From assembly GCF_032884065.1 (NCBI RefSeq), contig NC_088863.1:66277419-66341418 (forward strand): a DNA stretch of 64,000 bases, given 5' to 3'. Positions within the stretch are counted from its first letter, which is position 1. Every line of letters begins with the position of its first letter. The notes beneath the pieces were generated by a model. That model worked only from the letters and a program-made list of their open reading frames with translations, was not told the DNA's origin and searched no databases. Below are positions 21,927 to 34,761 of this stretch, piece after piece. This DNA is from Artemia franciscana. Its lineage: Eukaryota; Arthropoda; Branchiopoda; Anostraca; Artemiidae. The position numbers and the translations under genes are program-made.

Positions 21927-22890
21927 AGTCGACTCTCGATCATTTGAAACTCAAAGGACCATAAGAAAAGTTCAAATTACCGAGATGTTCGAAGTAACAA
22001 GAAATCAAATAATCAAGAAGGAGCAAGAAAAAAAGTCAAATAAACAAGTGTTTTATTGAAAATGCATGACACATATATGAACATAAATACATATTAATTC
22101 GTTCATTCAACTTCTTAATCACAATTTTATATGGACTATGTTAAAACCATCTCGGGAAAAGGTTATATTGTAGAGGAGCCTACGTTTTTTTTGTTTTTTT
22201 TTGTTTTTTTTTTTTTATGGATCTAGATCCATTTTACATCGTTCAATTTCATTTTCAATGATGATGAGAGCTGTAAAGAGATTATCTGTGCTGTTCTGAG
22301 ATTGTTTCTGTTCTGAGAGCGTAAGATGTTGATGAATAATCTTGCCAGGTTAATGTGACTGGAGTAAGTGTTTCTTCTTTTTCATCCTCGTCCTCCGCGT
22401 CTGGAATAGTCAAAAATTTGGCATTGGTTAAAGCACCATGGGGCAGCAGTTCCAGTATCCATGTGAACTAAATCGTCAAATGTAAACTTACCACAGTTTG
22501 GTAGAAGTAACCAATTTTCGTCTATTATGATGAATCCCGTTAAATATCATGACTCTGACAACCGTGCGAAGTTTTCTGTTTCCTTAGTAATCCCTCTGTT
22601 TTTGGATTAGTTATGTTGGGGGGTAGAGCTGACATTTTTCTAGGCTTTAACAGTCGGAAGTATAGAGGTCAAAAATGTTATTTTCACATTCTCACTTTTA
22701 TCAATGATGTCCAGCGGAATTTAAATATTTTTACTGAATATTGCCAAGCCGGATGCCTTCTTCACAAATTCAAATTATTGAGGTGTTTCTTGTTCACTTC
22801 ATCAAATGTTTTTCAAGGAACCGCATAAAAATTTCTAAAAATCGTGAGATTCAAAGTATTGAGTGTCAAATTATCGGGAGTCGACAGTAT
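21927..22890 (-). mobile_element. Pogo/Tigger-type DNA transposon, internally deleted
   Basis: The left end 'CAGTCGACTCTCGATCATTT' and the reverse-complemented right end 'CTGTCGACTCCCGATAATTT' form terminal inverted repeats of about 27 bp. Both are flanked by TA, the target duplicated by Tc1/mariner/pogo elements. Inside, on the minus strand at about 22250-22480, a degraded frame reads 'FDDLVHMD', then 'GALTNAKFLTIPDAEDEDEK', 'EETLTPVTL' and 'YALRTETISEQ'. This matches the acidic C-terminal tail of Tigger/CENP-B-like transposases. The catalytic DDE core and DNA-binding domain are absent or unrecognisable, so the roughly 960-bp copy is dead or nonautonomous. Confidence 0.8.
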
Positions 22891-24876
<1,986 letters not shown>

Positions 24877-25081
24877 TTTGTTTGTCTGTTGACTGACGTC
24901 ATGTTTGTCGACTGACGAATTTCAGGAAATTGGTATCCTGGAATTGTCTGGCCTAGAAAACGACCTATATATGTTAGAAGCTTGAGAAAATTCTTTACAA
25001 AGCCTCAATTTTTTAGAAAAAAAGATTCATATGAGTGACGTTATTTATACACATCAGTGTTGCAATGATAAAGCTATTATA

Positions 25082-25285
25082 TAAATTAAATAAAAAAAAA
25101 ACAAGTTTTTTTAACGGAAAGTAAGGAGCGACATTAAAGCTTAAAACGAACAGAAATTACTTCGTATATGAAAGGGGCTGCTTCCTCATCACCGCTCCGC
25201 TCTTTATGCTAAAGTTTGACTCTTTCTCTTAACTCTACTTTTTAAAACAGTAAAAAACTTTAGCGTAAAGAGCGGGGCGTTGATG
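25082..25285 (+). repeat. MITE-family copy, left half
   Basis: It carries 'aacaagtttttttaacggaa', 'agtaaggagcgacattaaag', 'cttaaaacgaacagaaatta' and 'cgtatatgaaaggggctg', the left terminal block of the family seen whole at 51955-52292. An internal inverted patch follows ('gctctttatgctaaag' / 'ctttagcgtaaagagc'), then the family sequence stops near 25285. Confidence 0.65.
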
Positions 25286-25345
25286 GGTATAAACTTGATT
25301 ATACTTATATATTTAAAATCAGCATTAAAATGCGATTCCTTTGAT

Positions 25346-25765
25346 GTAGCTATTGATATCAAAATTCCATTTTTTAGCGTTTTGGTTACTATTGAGCCAG
25401 GTCGCTCCTTACTGCAGTTCGTTACTGCATTGTTATGTAGCTATTTATATGTAGCTATTGGTATCAAAATTCCATTTTTTAGCGTTTTGGTTACTATTGA
25501 GCCAGGTCGCTCCTTACTGCAGTTCGTTACTGCATTGTTATGTAGCTATTTATATGTAGCTATTGATATCAAAATTCCATTTTTTAGCGTTTTGGTTACT
25601 ATTGAGCCAGGTCGCTCCTTACTGCAATTCGTTACTGCATTGTTATGTAGCTATTTATATGTAGCTATTGATATCAAAATTCCATTTTTTAGCGTTTTGG
25701 TTACTATTGAACCAGGTTGCTCCTTACTGCAGTACGTTACCACGAAGTGTTTGAATACAAAAAAT
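25346..25765 (+). repeat. 105-bp tandem repeat, four copies
   Basis: Copies start 'gtagctattgatatcaaaat' at 25346, 25451, 25556 and 25661, a spacing of exactly 105 bp and nearly identical. Each monomer contains the terminal block of repeat R ('ggttactattgagccaggtc', 'gctccttactgcagttcgtt'). Because 105 is divisible by three, one frame stays open through all copies (172 residues, repetitive). I treat that as an artefact, not a gene. High identity implies recent expansion. Confidence 0.9.
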
Positions 25766-25794
25766 TTATGGCATCTCATCAAAAATTATGATTT

Positions 25795-27200
25795 TTGAAT
25801 TGAAACCAGAGACATACCTGAAAATTTTTTAAAAGAAGTTTTATTTTCTATTACGTTAATTCCTCTTATAGGATAAAAAGAGAGATACCACAGAATAAAC
25901 ACCAGTAAACTTACAGCTTTCAACGCAACAAAAAACTTAATGAAATTGAATTACGGGAATTACATCTATGACGCATGAAACGTTACAAAAGCAACACGGC
26001 TCAACATAAAATACCAAGTGCAATTAGTATATTTAAAAAAGATGTTTCAAGTAGTTTTATAATGCCTAGAAGAGAAATTAACAGCTGTTTACCTCTGAAG
26101 AGGTAAACTGATCAATCTGAGATCAATAATAATATCAATCTGATAATCTGATCAGATTAATATCTGAATAATAAGATTAATATCTAATGAATAATAAGAT
26201 CAATCTGAGGTAAACGGCTCCAGATTTTTTTTTTTTGAAAAATTGGGGTTTTCTGGCCTAAATAAAACATTCTGTACAGATCAGAAGTTTGATAATATCT
26301 GTCTGAAGCCTCAATTTGTCAAAACAAAGTATTCATGTGAGTGACCCCATTTTCATATACATCAGTAGTGCAATAACGTCATGTGCCAGCAAATAACGTA
26401 ATGTGAGTGACCCCATTTTCATATACATCAGTAGTGCAATAACGTCATCTGCCAGCAAATAACGTCATGTGAGTGACCCCATTTTCATATACATCAGTAG
26501 TGCAATAACGTCATGAGCCAACAAAATTTTCAATTGAACTTAAACGAACATTAAATTTTTTTTCTGTTCTCAGCTTTAAATCTCTAAAGCTATTATGTAA
26601 ACTGCAAAGATATATATGGTGTCACGTCAAAAAAATTAATTGAAACTAGAGAAATACCTGAAAATTTTAAAAGAAGTTTTATATTCTATGAGGTTAAATC
26701 TGCTTATAGCATAAAGAGACATAAAACATGCCGAGTGCCGGGGCCTTGCTTCAAAATCGGCCATATAGTCTTTTTTATTCTTAAAACTGGCAAATTGACT
26801 CTTCTAGCCGCAAGAGCAATCTAAATAAGTCAAAACTATAAAAGAAGAATTTATGTTTTTCCAAAGGTGACTGTATCGAATATGCGTTGAATCGTCATGA
26901 CATCAAGAAAAGGCTGAAATTGTCTGCGGTTAGAAGACAAGCGACAATAAAAGTCCATAAATAGAAGCACTCCAGATCGAAATGCCCATAATGGGCATGC
27001 ATCGATCAAGATCGAATGCCCATGGGCATCATAATGCCCATATGCAGAAGCCTGCCGCTCGCCGATTGTTGGGGCCTGGCGACTTTAAAGCATAAAAAGA
27101 AAGATGCTACTGAATGAACACAAGTAAGCTAAAAAGGCTCAAAACATCAGTATTGCACTGATGTCGTATGCCAACATAATTTTGAATTGAACTTAAAAGC
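25795..27200. repeat. Cluster of AT-rich dispersed repeat fragments, incl. 66-bp x3 tandem
   Basis: A block 'acctgaaaattttttaaaag' with 'aagttttattttctatta' occurs at 25815 and again at 26655. 26337-26534 holds three tandem copies, 66 bp apart, of 'gtgagtgaccccattttcat' plus 'acatcagtagtgcaataacg'. 26525-26715 is inverted at 27765-27985, suggesting the arms of one element about 1.4 kb long. No protein is seen. Confidence 0.6.
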
Positions 27201-27294
27201 ATCTTAATTTTTTTTTTTAATAAATGTTATTTTACATTGTAAAATGTTATTTTACAATGTTATAAATGATTTTCGGGTCTGAAATGTTGTACTT

Positions 27295-27365
27295 TGCCAC
27301 AGCCGGGATTGAACCCGCAAACCTATGAACAAGAGGCACACTGTCATCATCCGTATTGTGGCAAA
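27295..27365 (-). tRNA. tRNA-like sequence, probably a pseudogene or SINE head
   Basis: On the minus strand a perfect internal B-box region ('GCGGGTTCAATCCCGGC') is followed by 'TGTGGC', which pairs with 'GCCACA' at the start, like an acceptor stem. A loop 'TTGTTCA' (anticodon position GTT) sits between weakly paired arms. The D-arm does not fit the A-box consensus and base 37 is C, so this is unlikely to be a working tRNA. Confidence 0.35.
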
Positions 27366-27404
27366 TTATTTAATTACTTGACTTTTCCACGAAACTCTGG
27401 CAAG

Positions 27405-27546
27405 TGTCCTGTGGTGACGCAGTGGATTTGACCTTAGCTTGGTAATACGGGACCCAGAGATCGAATTACGCTGCAGGAATGCACTGCAGGGCCGACGGAG
27501 GGACCTTAGTAGTCAAGAAGCGTCGTTAATTCATAAATAAATAAAT
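27405..27546 (+). mobile_element. tRNA-derived SINE with perfect target-site duplication
   Basis: A 142-bp insertion is flanked on both sides by the identical 12-mer AACTCTGGCAAG (27393-27404 and 27547-27558). The head 'tggtgacgcagtgg' resembles a pol III A box and 'gagatcgaattac' a degraded B box 40 to 50 bases on. The body has the inverted word 'gctgcaggaatgcactgcag'. The 3' end is 'cataaataaataaat', an (ATAA)n tail like the tails of the LINEs at 6745 and 14790, suggesting mobilisation by such a LINE. Confidence 0.85.
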
Positions 27547-27558
27547 AACTCTGGCAAG

Positions 27559-29009
27559 ATACAACATTCCAAACCCAATAATCAAACGAACCATTTAATT
27601 TGTTCAGGCTGTTGTCTTGGTCTTATCACATTTGGTAGTTTAGATGGTTCCATAGAATCATCATTAGTAACAACTGGAAATTTTTTTTAGGGGGGTCTTC
27701 CAACAGGCATTATATAACTGGTTGCTTTGAAAATTGTATACTTACTGGTTTTTATTCTGTTATATCTTTCTTTTTATGCAATAACCTAATAAAAATAAAA
27801 CTTCTTTTAAAATTTCAGGTATTTCTCATGTTTCAATTAAAAAAAATATATTTCTTAATGAAGCACCATACCTATTTTTGCAGTTTACATAATAGCTTCA
27901 GATGTTCGGAACTGAAAACTAAAATAAAATAACAGTCATTTAAAAAAATTTTCTTTTTAAGATACTTTTAAGTTAAATTCAAAATTACGTTTTTGAATGC
28001 GCCGTTTTTGGTACGCCACCAGGCCTACCTTTCCTACACTTGTGCTGGTAAGTCTGTTATTGCAAAAGTTCATGTAAAATTTTTATTCTGCAACAAAAGG
28101 GGATATGTGTCCGAGCAATACATAGTTATCAGCTTAGTGTGATGATGTATCTCAGAATGAACGCAAATTATAGATTAATTTTGATCTTCCTATGCTTCTT
28201 GTCATTTTTTTTAATAACCCCGAATAGCTAGAGAATTCTGACGACAAAAATGCACTTTTTCAGACTTCAGGCACACTGCCATCCCTCTCCCCAACAGTAA
28301 AATATTATGCTTGTAATGCATATAGTTATAATAAGTGTAAAATGAATAAAACTAGTTAATGTAAACTTTTAATAAACGTCTATAGTATCCGTTTATATTG
28401 TTAAAGCAAAGTGCATCCTTAGGGTAGAATGTGCCCTATCCTAAAACTGCCACCTGGGAAATTGGGAGCCTTTATGTGGGGCTTTCTGACAATGTTAAAT
28501 TGAAAGGCTCTCTCAGAATTGTCTATTGACCGCTGCTATCCTCTTTGTGGTAAACTGTTAATTTTTGACACGAAAAGGCAGAAAGAACTAATTTGCTGGG
28601 CCACAATATTTTTTGATTATTTAATAAAAACACAGGAGTTTTTAGTTCCTCTTGGCAAAAAAACAACAAAACTTTGTGTTTATGCAAATAGGGTTTGAAA
28701 CTTCTGTAGATTTTTCTGATGCTCTTCTTTGATGGCCTAATTTTGTCAAATCGACAACTTTATTCGTTTTTTGCACTCTTACTTAAATCAGACAAATTTT
28801 CTGAGGGTCGTACATTTGATGTGTATTTTTAGTGTATGAATTTCCTGTATTCTCATCAACATAAAACTGTGCATATTCCTATAAACATTCTTTATTTTGA
28901 GTCTCAGTTATTCATAGAGCGAGAAACTCCTTACTTAAAGTTTCTGAAAAAGTATTGAAATTGCCAAGGACAGTGTGTGGTATGAGAACATGCGTAATAG
29001 TAATGGTAA
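27559..29009. other. No gene; inverted repeat arm and plain AT-rich DNA
   Basis: 27765-27985 is the reverse copy of 26525-26715 ('aaacttcttttaaaatttca', 'gcagtttacataatagctt'). The rest, 27986-29009, has no recognised content. Confidence 0.45.
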
Positions 29010-29800
29010 TGATAGTTGTGTCACTGGCAACAGTATAAGCATTTACAAGAAGAAGCTGCAAAAGAAGGACTACAGGTCAACTGGAACAAAACCAAAATTA
29101 TAGTCGTCGATCCTCCGTCTAGCATTCCCAGCCTTCCTATGGCCCTGAACCAAAAAACTACTGTCAACGTGGTTCTGCAGTTCACGTACTTGGGCTCTGT
29201 CATTGATGCTGACAGCTCTCCTCTCCCTGAACTACAAGCAAGAATAGCAAAGGCATCGGGAATCACGAGAAGGTTAAATCGTCACCTATGGCAGAGATCA
29301 AGTATTAGTCGAAACATGATGCTGCGAATCTTCAACACCCTGGTTATGTCTGTAATTCTTTGTGGAACTGAAACCTGTCCGGCCACAATCACAGCTCTCA
29401 AGACCGTATACATGTTCCAGACGAAAAGTCTTAGAAGAAAGAAGGCCTGAAATGATTCGACTTCGTCAGCAACGAAAAGTTACTACAGACAACGCAGGAG
29501 ACGCTGCTTTCCGTCCAAAATGTGGAGCACACTCTACGATGGTACGGTCATCTCTTTAGAATACCATCACACCTACATGCGAAAATCGTGCTGGGCTTTA
29601 ACCCCACCGAAGCCGGTTGGAAACAACCCCACGTAAGACCAAAACACCGATGGTCCGATAGTCTTTTAAAATACTTTAAGCTGGCAAACATCGATGTCCA
29701 CGACGCACCAGCGTTAGCTCCTGATCGCACCAGTTGGAGGAAGCTGACATCACTCTCTACACTTAGCCACGCCCGGTAGGAGACATAAGTCAAATAAAGT
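29010..29800 (+). mobile_element. LINE 3' fragment (RTE-like reverse-transcriptase C-terminus)
   Basis: The frame reads 'LQVNWNKTKIIV', 'FTYLGSVIDADSSPLPELQA', 'RIAKASGITRRLNRHLW', 'LCGTETCPATITALKTVYMF' and 'QTKSLRR'. After a frameshift near 29440 it continues 'FDFVSNEKLLQTTQETLLSV', 'EHTLRWYGHLFRIPSH', 'LGFNPTEAGWKQPHVRPKHR' and 'APDRTSWRKL'. This is the thumb and C-terminal region of RTE/BovB-type elements. A TGA at 29453-29455 stands where the family has Trp. The catalytic palm is missing because the fragment is 5'-truncated. The end 'aagtcaaataaagtc' resembles an RTE-type 3' tail. Confidence 0.85.
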
Positions 29801-30239
29801 CATTGGCAACAGTCACAGCCGCAGTTGTGACCAGACTAGGAGTTGTAGTAGATACAATTAGTCGTAGTCAAAGTCAGAGTCAGAAACATTTTGAAATTTG
29901 TACGACCCCCTTCCTTTTCATGTGAAATGGCAATGAGAAAAATAACAAGTAAATAATAATCCAGTGACTCTTTACATAACGTCTGAGCATTGCCTCTTAA
30001 TTTCTTTTTTTTGAAAACACTTGAATTGAATATTTGTTCATCATTTATTATCAAAAGCCAATTATTGGTTTATAACATGATGTCTTTTTCCTTTTATGGT
30101 CATTACGACAGTCGGGGTGCAAATAGTATCTCCAGATTTAGTTCAACTTCTTCTTCAACACTCTGTGAAAGTGTCAACTGAATGTTGCCTAAGCTGTTCA
30201 CGAAATAATGCACATATACAATTGTTACAGCTTGAGTGA
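29801..30239. other. No gene seen
   Basis: A 'gtcgtagtcaaagtcagagt' degenerate short-repeat patch follows the LINE tail near 29855-29885. Otherwise plain sequence. Confidence 0.4.
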
Positions 30240-30786
30240 ATGTAGTTTCTTTTGATTTAGCGTCAGCTTAATATGCTTAGTTGTCCATGAGCTGTTTCTC
30301 ATACGCTGTTGTTACATCCTCGATACAGAGAGTAGGTTCAAACCTTCACTCGGCATTCCATGATAGTTTTAAATTAATGCCCCTAACCGTTCCTGAGATA
30401 TTACAAATCAACCATTTTGATAACCTGGACGTAAATAATGTTACTTGAAGTTTGAATTTCTTCTCGATCTACTTAAGAGTCTTAACATGATACCCTTAGC
30501 CATTCTTTAAGTATTGTCGAAACACAATCTGGATATGCAAAGCGTCTTTCAGTTTCGTCACCCTCAAAGATCCCTGAAAATTTCAATTTAGTATCCTTAG
30601 TCATTCCCAAAGTAATCCAAATAAGCCATTTGATGGTCTGGATGCACACATTGCCTTTTTAATTTTGTTTTAAGCCCCCCTCGATTTGCCATGATAATTT
30701 CAATTTAATAACCTTAGCGTTTTTAAGATGTTACTGACACACCATTTTGATAATTTGGATGTATGAAGCATCTTTCGATTTAGTTC
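30240..30786 (+). repeat. Degenerate tandem units of about 118 bp
   Basis: Repeating landmarks are 'cctgaaaatttcaatttaat', 'ccttagccattc', 'gatattrca', 'ccattttgataacctggatg' and 'agtttcg..ttagttc'. Four to five diverged units are seen. The same unit forms arrays at 32286-32900, 44280-45960, 47590-48285 and 57355-57950. Confidence 0.6.
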
Positions 30787-32285
30787 GAACTTAAAAAAAA
30801 AAATTAGCTGAAAGTAAGGAGCAACATTAAAACTGAAAACAGCCAGAAATTATTCCGTGTATGAAGTGGTTGCCCTCTGCTCAATAGCTTGCTCTTTACG
30901 TTAAAGCTTTTAGAAGTTAAAAAAATCTTCTATTTTAATTAAATGGCCCTTGCGTTTCAGGAGCCGTTCTCAAAAAATTAGGACAAACATTCAAACTTTA
31001 GCATAAAAAGCAAGATATTAAGGAGGGGCAGCCCTTTCATATACGGAATAATTTCTGTTCGTTTTGAGTTTTAATGTTGCTCCTTACTTTCAACTAAACA
31101 CATTTTTTTACATAATGCTGGTAAATTGGGCTCAGCCTCAATTAAATCCCCTCCCCATAGAATTCCTCCCAGACAGTTCTATCCTTGCTGGAAATCTCCT
31201 TCCATGTACAATTTCTTAAGTACGATTCAGCCTAAAAAATCTTCCTTAGCATACTTTCATTTGGAAAAGAGTGTAATTTCTATTCGTTTCTCCATCGCCC
31301 CCAAAATCACCCCTTCTCATGAATTTGTTTTTCTAGATTGTTCAAAGACGCTGAACATGACTTCTGGATAATTCCCCTGGAAAACCTCTGCATACAAAAC
31401 TGAGTTGGCAAAGATCAAGTAAGACAAATAAAAGAATTTCATGTAGAAATTCTGTCAAATACCCCCCCAAGTCAAAAATTTCCCCCGTAAAGTTCACTCC
31501 CCGGATATTTCCCTACCCATGGAAAATTATCTCCATGGGAACCCGCACCAAGCACAAAATCCCCCTTGAAAAATGTCTGTATGCTTCACAATAACAAATA
31601 CTTTACATAAGCAATGGACAAATTTCATAACTTACCGGGCTCTCCCTAGGGAATGTTGGGGTCAGGTTACCCCAGAAGGCATAGTTATTTTATTTTTCAC
31701 CTATGAGGAACATAATGACTATCTAAAAATTTTGATCAGATAACATTGGAAAAAAAAATTACTAGTCGTCCTCCAATATTTTTGGTAAATTAAAAATTGC
31801 ACTAGAAATTTCAATTCTGTTAGAGTGCATCCTCATCTGATCTTCTTGGACAATTATTTTGATACGATTATCCCTGGAAAAAACAACAACTAAACACGTA
31901 TCCGTGACCTTTCTTCTGCTAAAAAAACAAAAAAGCAAAATTTTTGTTTTTTTTTTAGTATAAGTTGAGTATTTTTGAGCATAAGTTTTAAACTTTTACA
32001 GTGGTGTTCTCCGATGCACTGAATCTGATGGTGTGATTTTCATAAACACTCCTTATGAGGGTGTTTCTTTTGTGGGGTGTTTCCTGCTTTTTTGAAAATA
32101 GGACAAATTTTCACTGGCTCATAACTTTTAATTGTTAATACTAAACTTGATGAATCTTAGATATTTGGAATCAGCATAATAATCTAATTCTTTTGACCTC
32201 AAAATTCTGTTTTTTAAGAGTTTTGGTTGCTAATGAGCAAAGTCACTCCTTATGTACAGTTGGTTACCATGAAATGGTTGAAAAC
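30787..32285 (+). repeat. Repeat R long copy (R2) with a MITE-like head
   Basis: 30787-31112 has inverted terminal blocks: 'agctgaaagtaaggagcaac' on the left, and 'gttgctccttactttcaact' with 'catatacggaataatttctg' on the right. It continues into R landmarks: the C-rich block, 'ataagcaatggacaaatttc' (31608), 'aggcatagttatt', 'ctgaatctgatggtgtgatt' (32020), 'atatttggaatcagcat', and the end at 'gtacagttggttaccatgaa'. Together with 13110-14366 this defines the R consensus order. Confidence 0.7.
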
Positions 32286-32900
32286 TTCTCTGAAAATTTC
32301 AACTATATACCACTGAATATTTTTAAGAAATTGCAGAGATGCCCTTTTGACAGCTTAGATGCATAAAATGTCTTTTGGTTTAGTTCAACATATCCCTCGA
32401 TATTAACAGAAACTTTTAGCCTAATACTCCTTGCCTATTCTGAGATCCTAGAAACACCCTCTTAACAACTTGGCTGCATGCTGTGTCTTGTGGTTTAGTT
32501 CAAAAGCCCCCCCCCAAGATTCCCTGAAAATGTCAAGTGAATTCCATTAGACATTCGCCGTTTTGATAACCTGGATGCACATGGTAACTTTTGATTTAAT
32601 TCCACACCCCCCTCAATATTTATTGGAAGATTTAACTTTATACTCGTGACAGTTCTTGATATATTGCGGATACGCTCTTTTGACGACCTGAATGTATATA
32701 GAGTCTTTTTATTTAGTCCAACCCCCCCCCCCCCCTCAGCGTTCGTTGTAAGTATTTACTTTGTACCCTTAACCGTTTTAAAATATTCTTCGTCCACTAT
32801 TTTGATAACCTAGGTGCAAGTAGCGTCTATTCGTTTAGTTTAACATCAGCCTTAGCATCCCTTGAACCCTTAGCCGTTCATTAGCTATTGCGCAAGACCA
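32286..32900 (+). repeat. Tandem array of about 118-bp degenerate units
   Basis: Five units carry 'gcagagatgcccttttgaca', 'ttggctgcatg', 'tcttttggtttagttcaaca' and 'ccctgaaaatgtcaagtg' landmarks at regular spacing. Variable C runs lie after 'agttcaac'. Confidence 0.65.
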
Positions 32901-33002
32901 TATTTTCATTATATAGCCTATACTTAAATAATTGCCAATTTCCAATATTGAAGACCCTTGCCCTTGGGTCTTTAGGGGATTGTGTCTTCCCCGTAAGAAT
33001 AT

Positions 33003-34060
33003 TTATTGAACCTTTTGACTGTTTTGAACAAAATGACAATCTCTAAATTTTAATGGAATATCCTCAGAGGTTCCTGATGGGCTAGGTATAAAAAGGAGGG
33101 TCAGAAAGGAGGCTGAATACCCTTCAATATCTTGTGAAACTAGAACTTTCAACTTCAAATCGATTGAGGCACTTTCAAAATATCTACGACCACCTTTCCG
33201 CACAAAGTGGCTCTGGAAGAACAAATACATAAGGCATCGAGTAAATATGGTTCTTTACAATAAACAATCAAGAGAGATAAAACTCTACAAAAAGAAAACT
33301 TCAAACGAGACGACGGCCAGTAGAATTAAAAGACTAAAACAACACGGATATTTCGCCTGTATAAAACAAGGCGCCTTCAGCACAAGATAGAAAATTAAAA
33401 GAAAAATTAATCTAAAAAAAAAAAAAAAACACCACCAAATATAGTAAATGCAATTGTCGATACTTATCCACGTAGGGAAAAGCAGCTATGCGAGTTACTT
33501 CAATGAGAATCAAAGAGCGACTGAGGAAAAATTTTTGGAAATTGAAACTTAGTTAATTATTCTGTTGCGAAATAATCCTCTTGCAAGCTAACATTGAAGC
33601 AACTCTTTTTGGTCTAGTGGGTAATCTTGTCCCCTGGTGATTGTGTAAAATTTTAATTCCCCCATCGACTATTGGTACATTTTTTAAAATGAACCAATAG
33701 TCTTTACAATTGGTAATATGCTAACGCGTAAAAAAAAAGAAAGCAAAATTCCACATTTTGTAGATGGGAGCTCGAAGCGATGGATTCTGTGATATGTTGA
33801 ATTTAATAGTAAAATTGACATAAAGATAGTTTGCTCTTTTGGGGAATGTTCTCTCATTTTTCCAAAAATCAGAATTTCGTTTTCAAGCTTGTATCTTTTA
33901 TGGAGTAGCAATAAACTTAGTAATTTTTTCTATTCGAAACTATCATAAAATTTAATTCTATCGATGTATACATTGTTAGTATAAATACCACTTCTTTTAA
34001 TTTTTCGGTTGAAAATAAAACGAATCGCTCCTTACTTACAGTTCTTAACCCTTTTCCCAA
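33003..34060 (+). repeat. Fragmented repeat R copy (R3)
   Basis: 33003-33130 matches the 'ttgaacaaaatgacaatctc' block. 33685-34050 matches the 3' half ('tgtgatatgttgaatttaat', 'aatcagaatttcgttttcaa', 'cgctccttacttacagttct'). 33240-33680 between them is unrelated and unrecognised. Confidence 0.6.
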
Positions 34061-34761
34061 ACTGTGTAATTTGCAATTTCTCCCAATTTTGGATCTCTAC
34101 TTTCTGACTTTTTCTATTATCTCAATCCCTCGCTAAATATAAAATCCCCCCCCCCTCTGGATAAAAAAACTGACTTGTTACATGGTTTTTTTTAGATAGA
34201 AGAATATAAACACTAAATATAAAGAGCATAGCTTAGTTTGGAAGGTTATGAGACTTGTCTCTGTTATGCTCATGAGTGCAAATTAAAGAGGAGAAGGAAA
34301 GATAGATTTGTAACAAATTTTCTCATTTGACGGTTGCTTACTAATGTATTTTTACCTACTTTCTAACCGTTTTGTGAACGGCAACCAATGTTCTTGTTTT
34401 TTTTTTTCCTCAATTCTGTTTCTGATTGATTCTTATTCGATAAAGAGATCCCCGGTGCTATTGAAGCTTTTTATCATGGAAAATTCTCTGTATGAGCACG
34501 AATACACTGCACATGCGCCCTTCGACCTAGGAACAGAAGACATGATTCAGTTTAGAGGAAAGACTAGTGGAATAATGGTAGAAGTTTGTTAAGTTTTATT
34601 TATTGTTTTGTTTTGCTATCAGCCTGTAGAATGAGGAGGAATAAGTGATAATTCGGCAATGAGCTGGTTTCCACCCTACTTGACTAGACTAAGATCAAAT
34701 AAATTATGCTGTGAAGTCAGGCCTACTGACTTCACCAAGTCAGGACAGGCAAGTTCTGACA
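34061..34761 (+). other. Upstream flank of NALF exon; possible 5' UTR or small exon
   Basis: No firm gene. A 39-codon frame at 34476-34592 starts 'MENSLYEHEYTAHAPFDLGT' and ends just before a pyrimidine tract and AG ('ttgttttgctatcag', about 34622) that would serve as an acceptor for the exon carrying the NALF start. It may be an upstream open frame or a chance one. Confidence 0.3.

Noticed and set aside
25280..25798. 172-codon open frame with four internal repeats
   Set aside because: It arises from a 105-bp noncoding repeat unit derived from R; the sequence matches noncoding R ends elsewhere.
27295..27365. Functional tRNA-Asn (GTT) gene
   Set aside because: The T-arm and acceptor are good, but the D-arm and A box do not fit and position 37 is C; kept only as a tRNA-like element.
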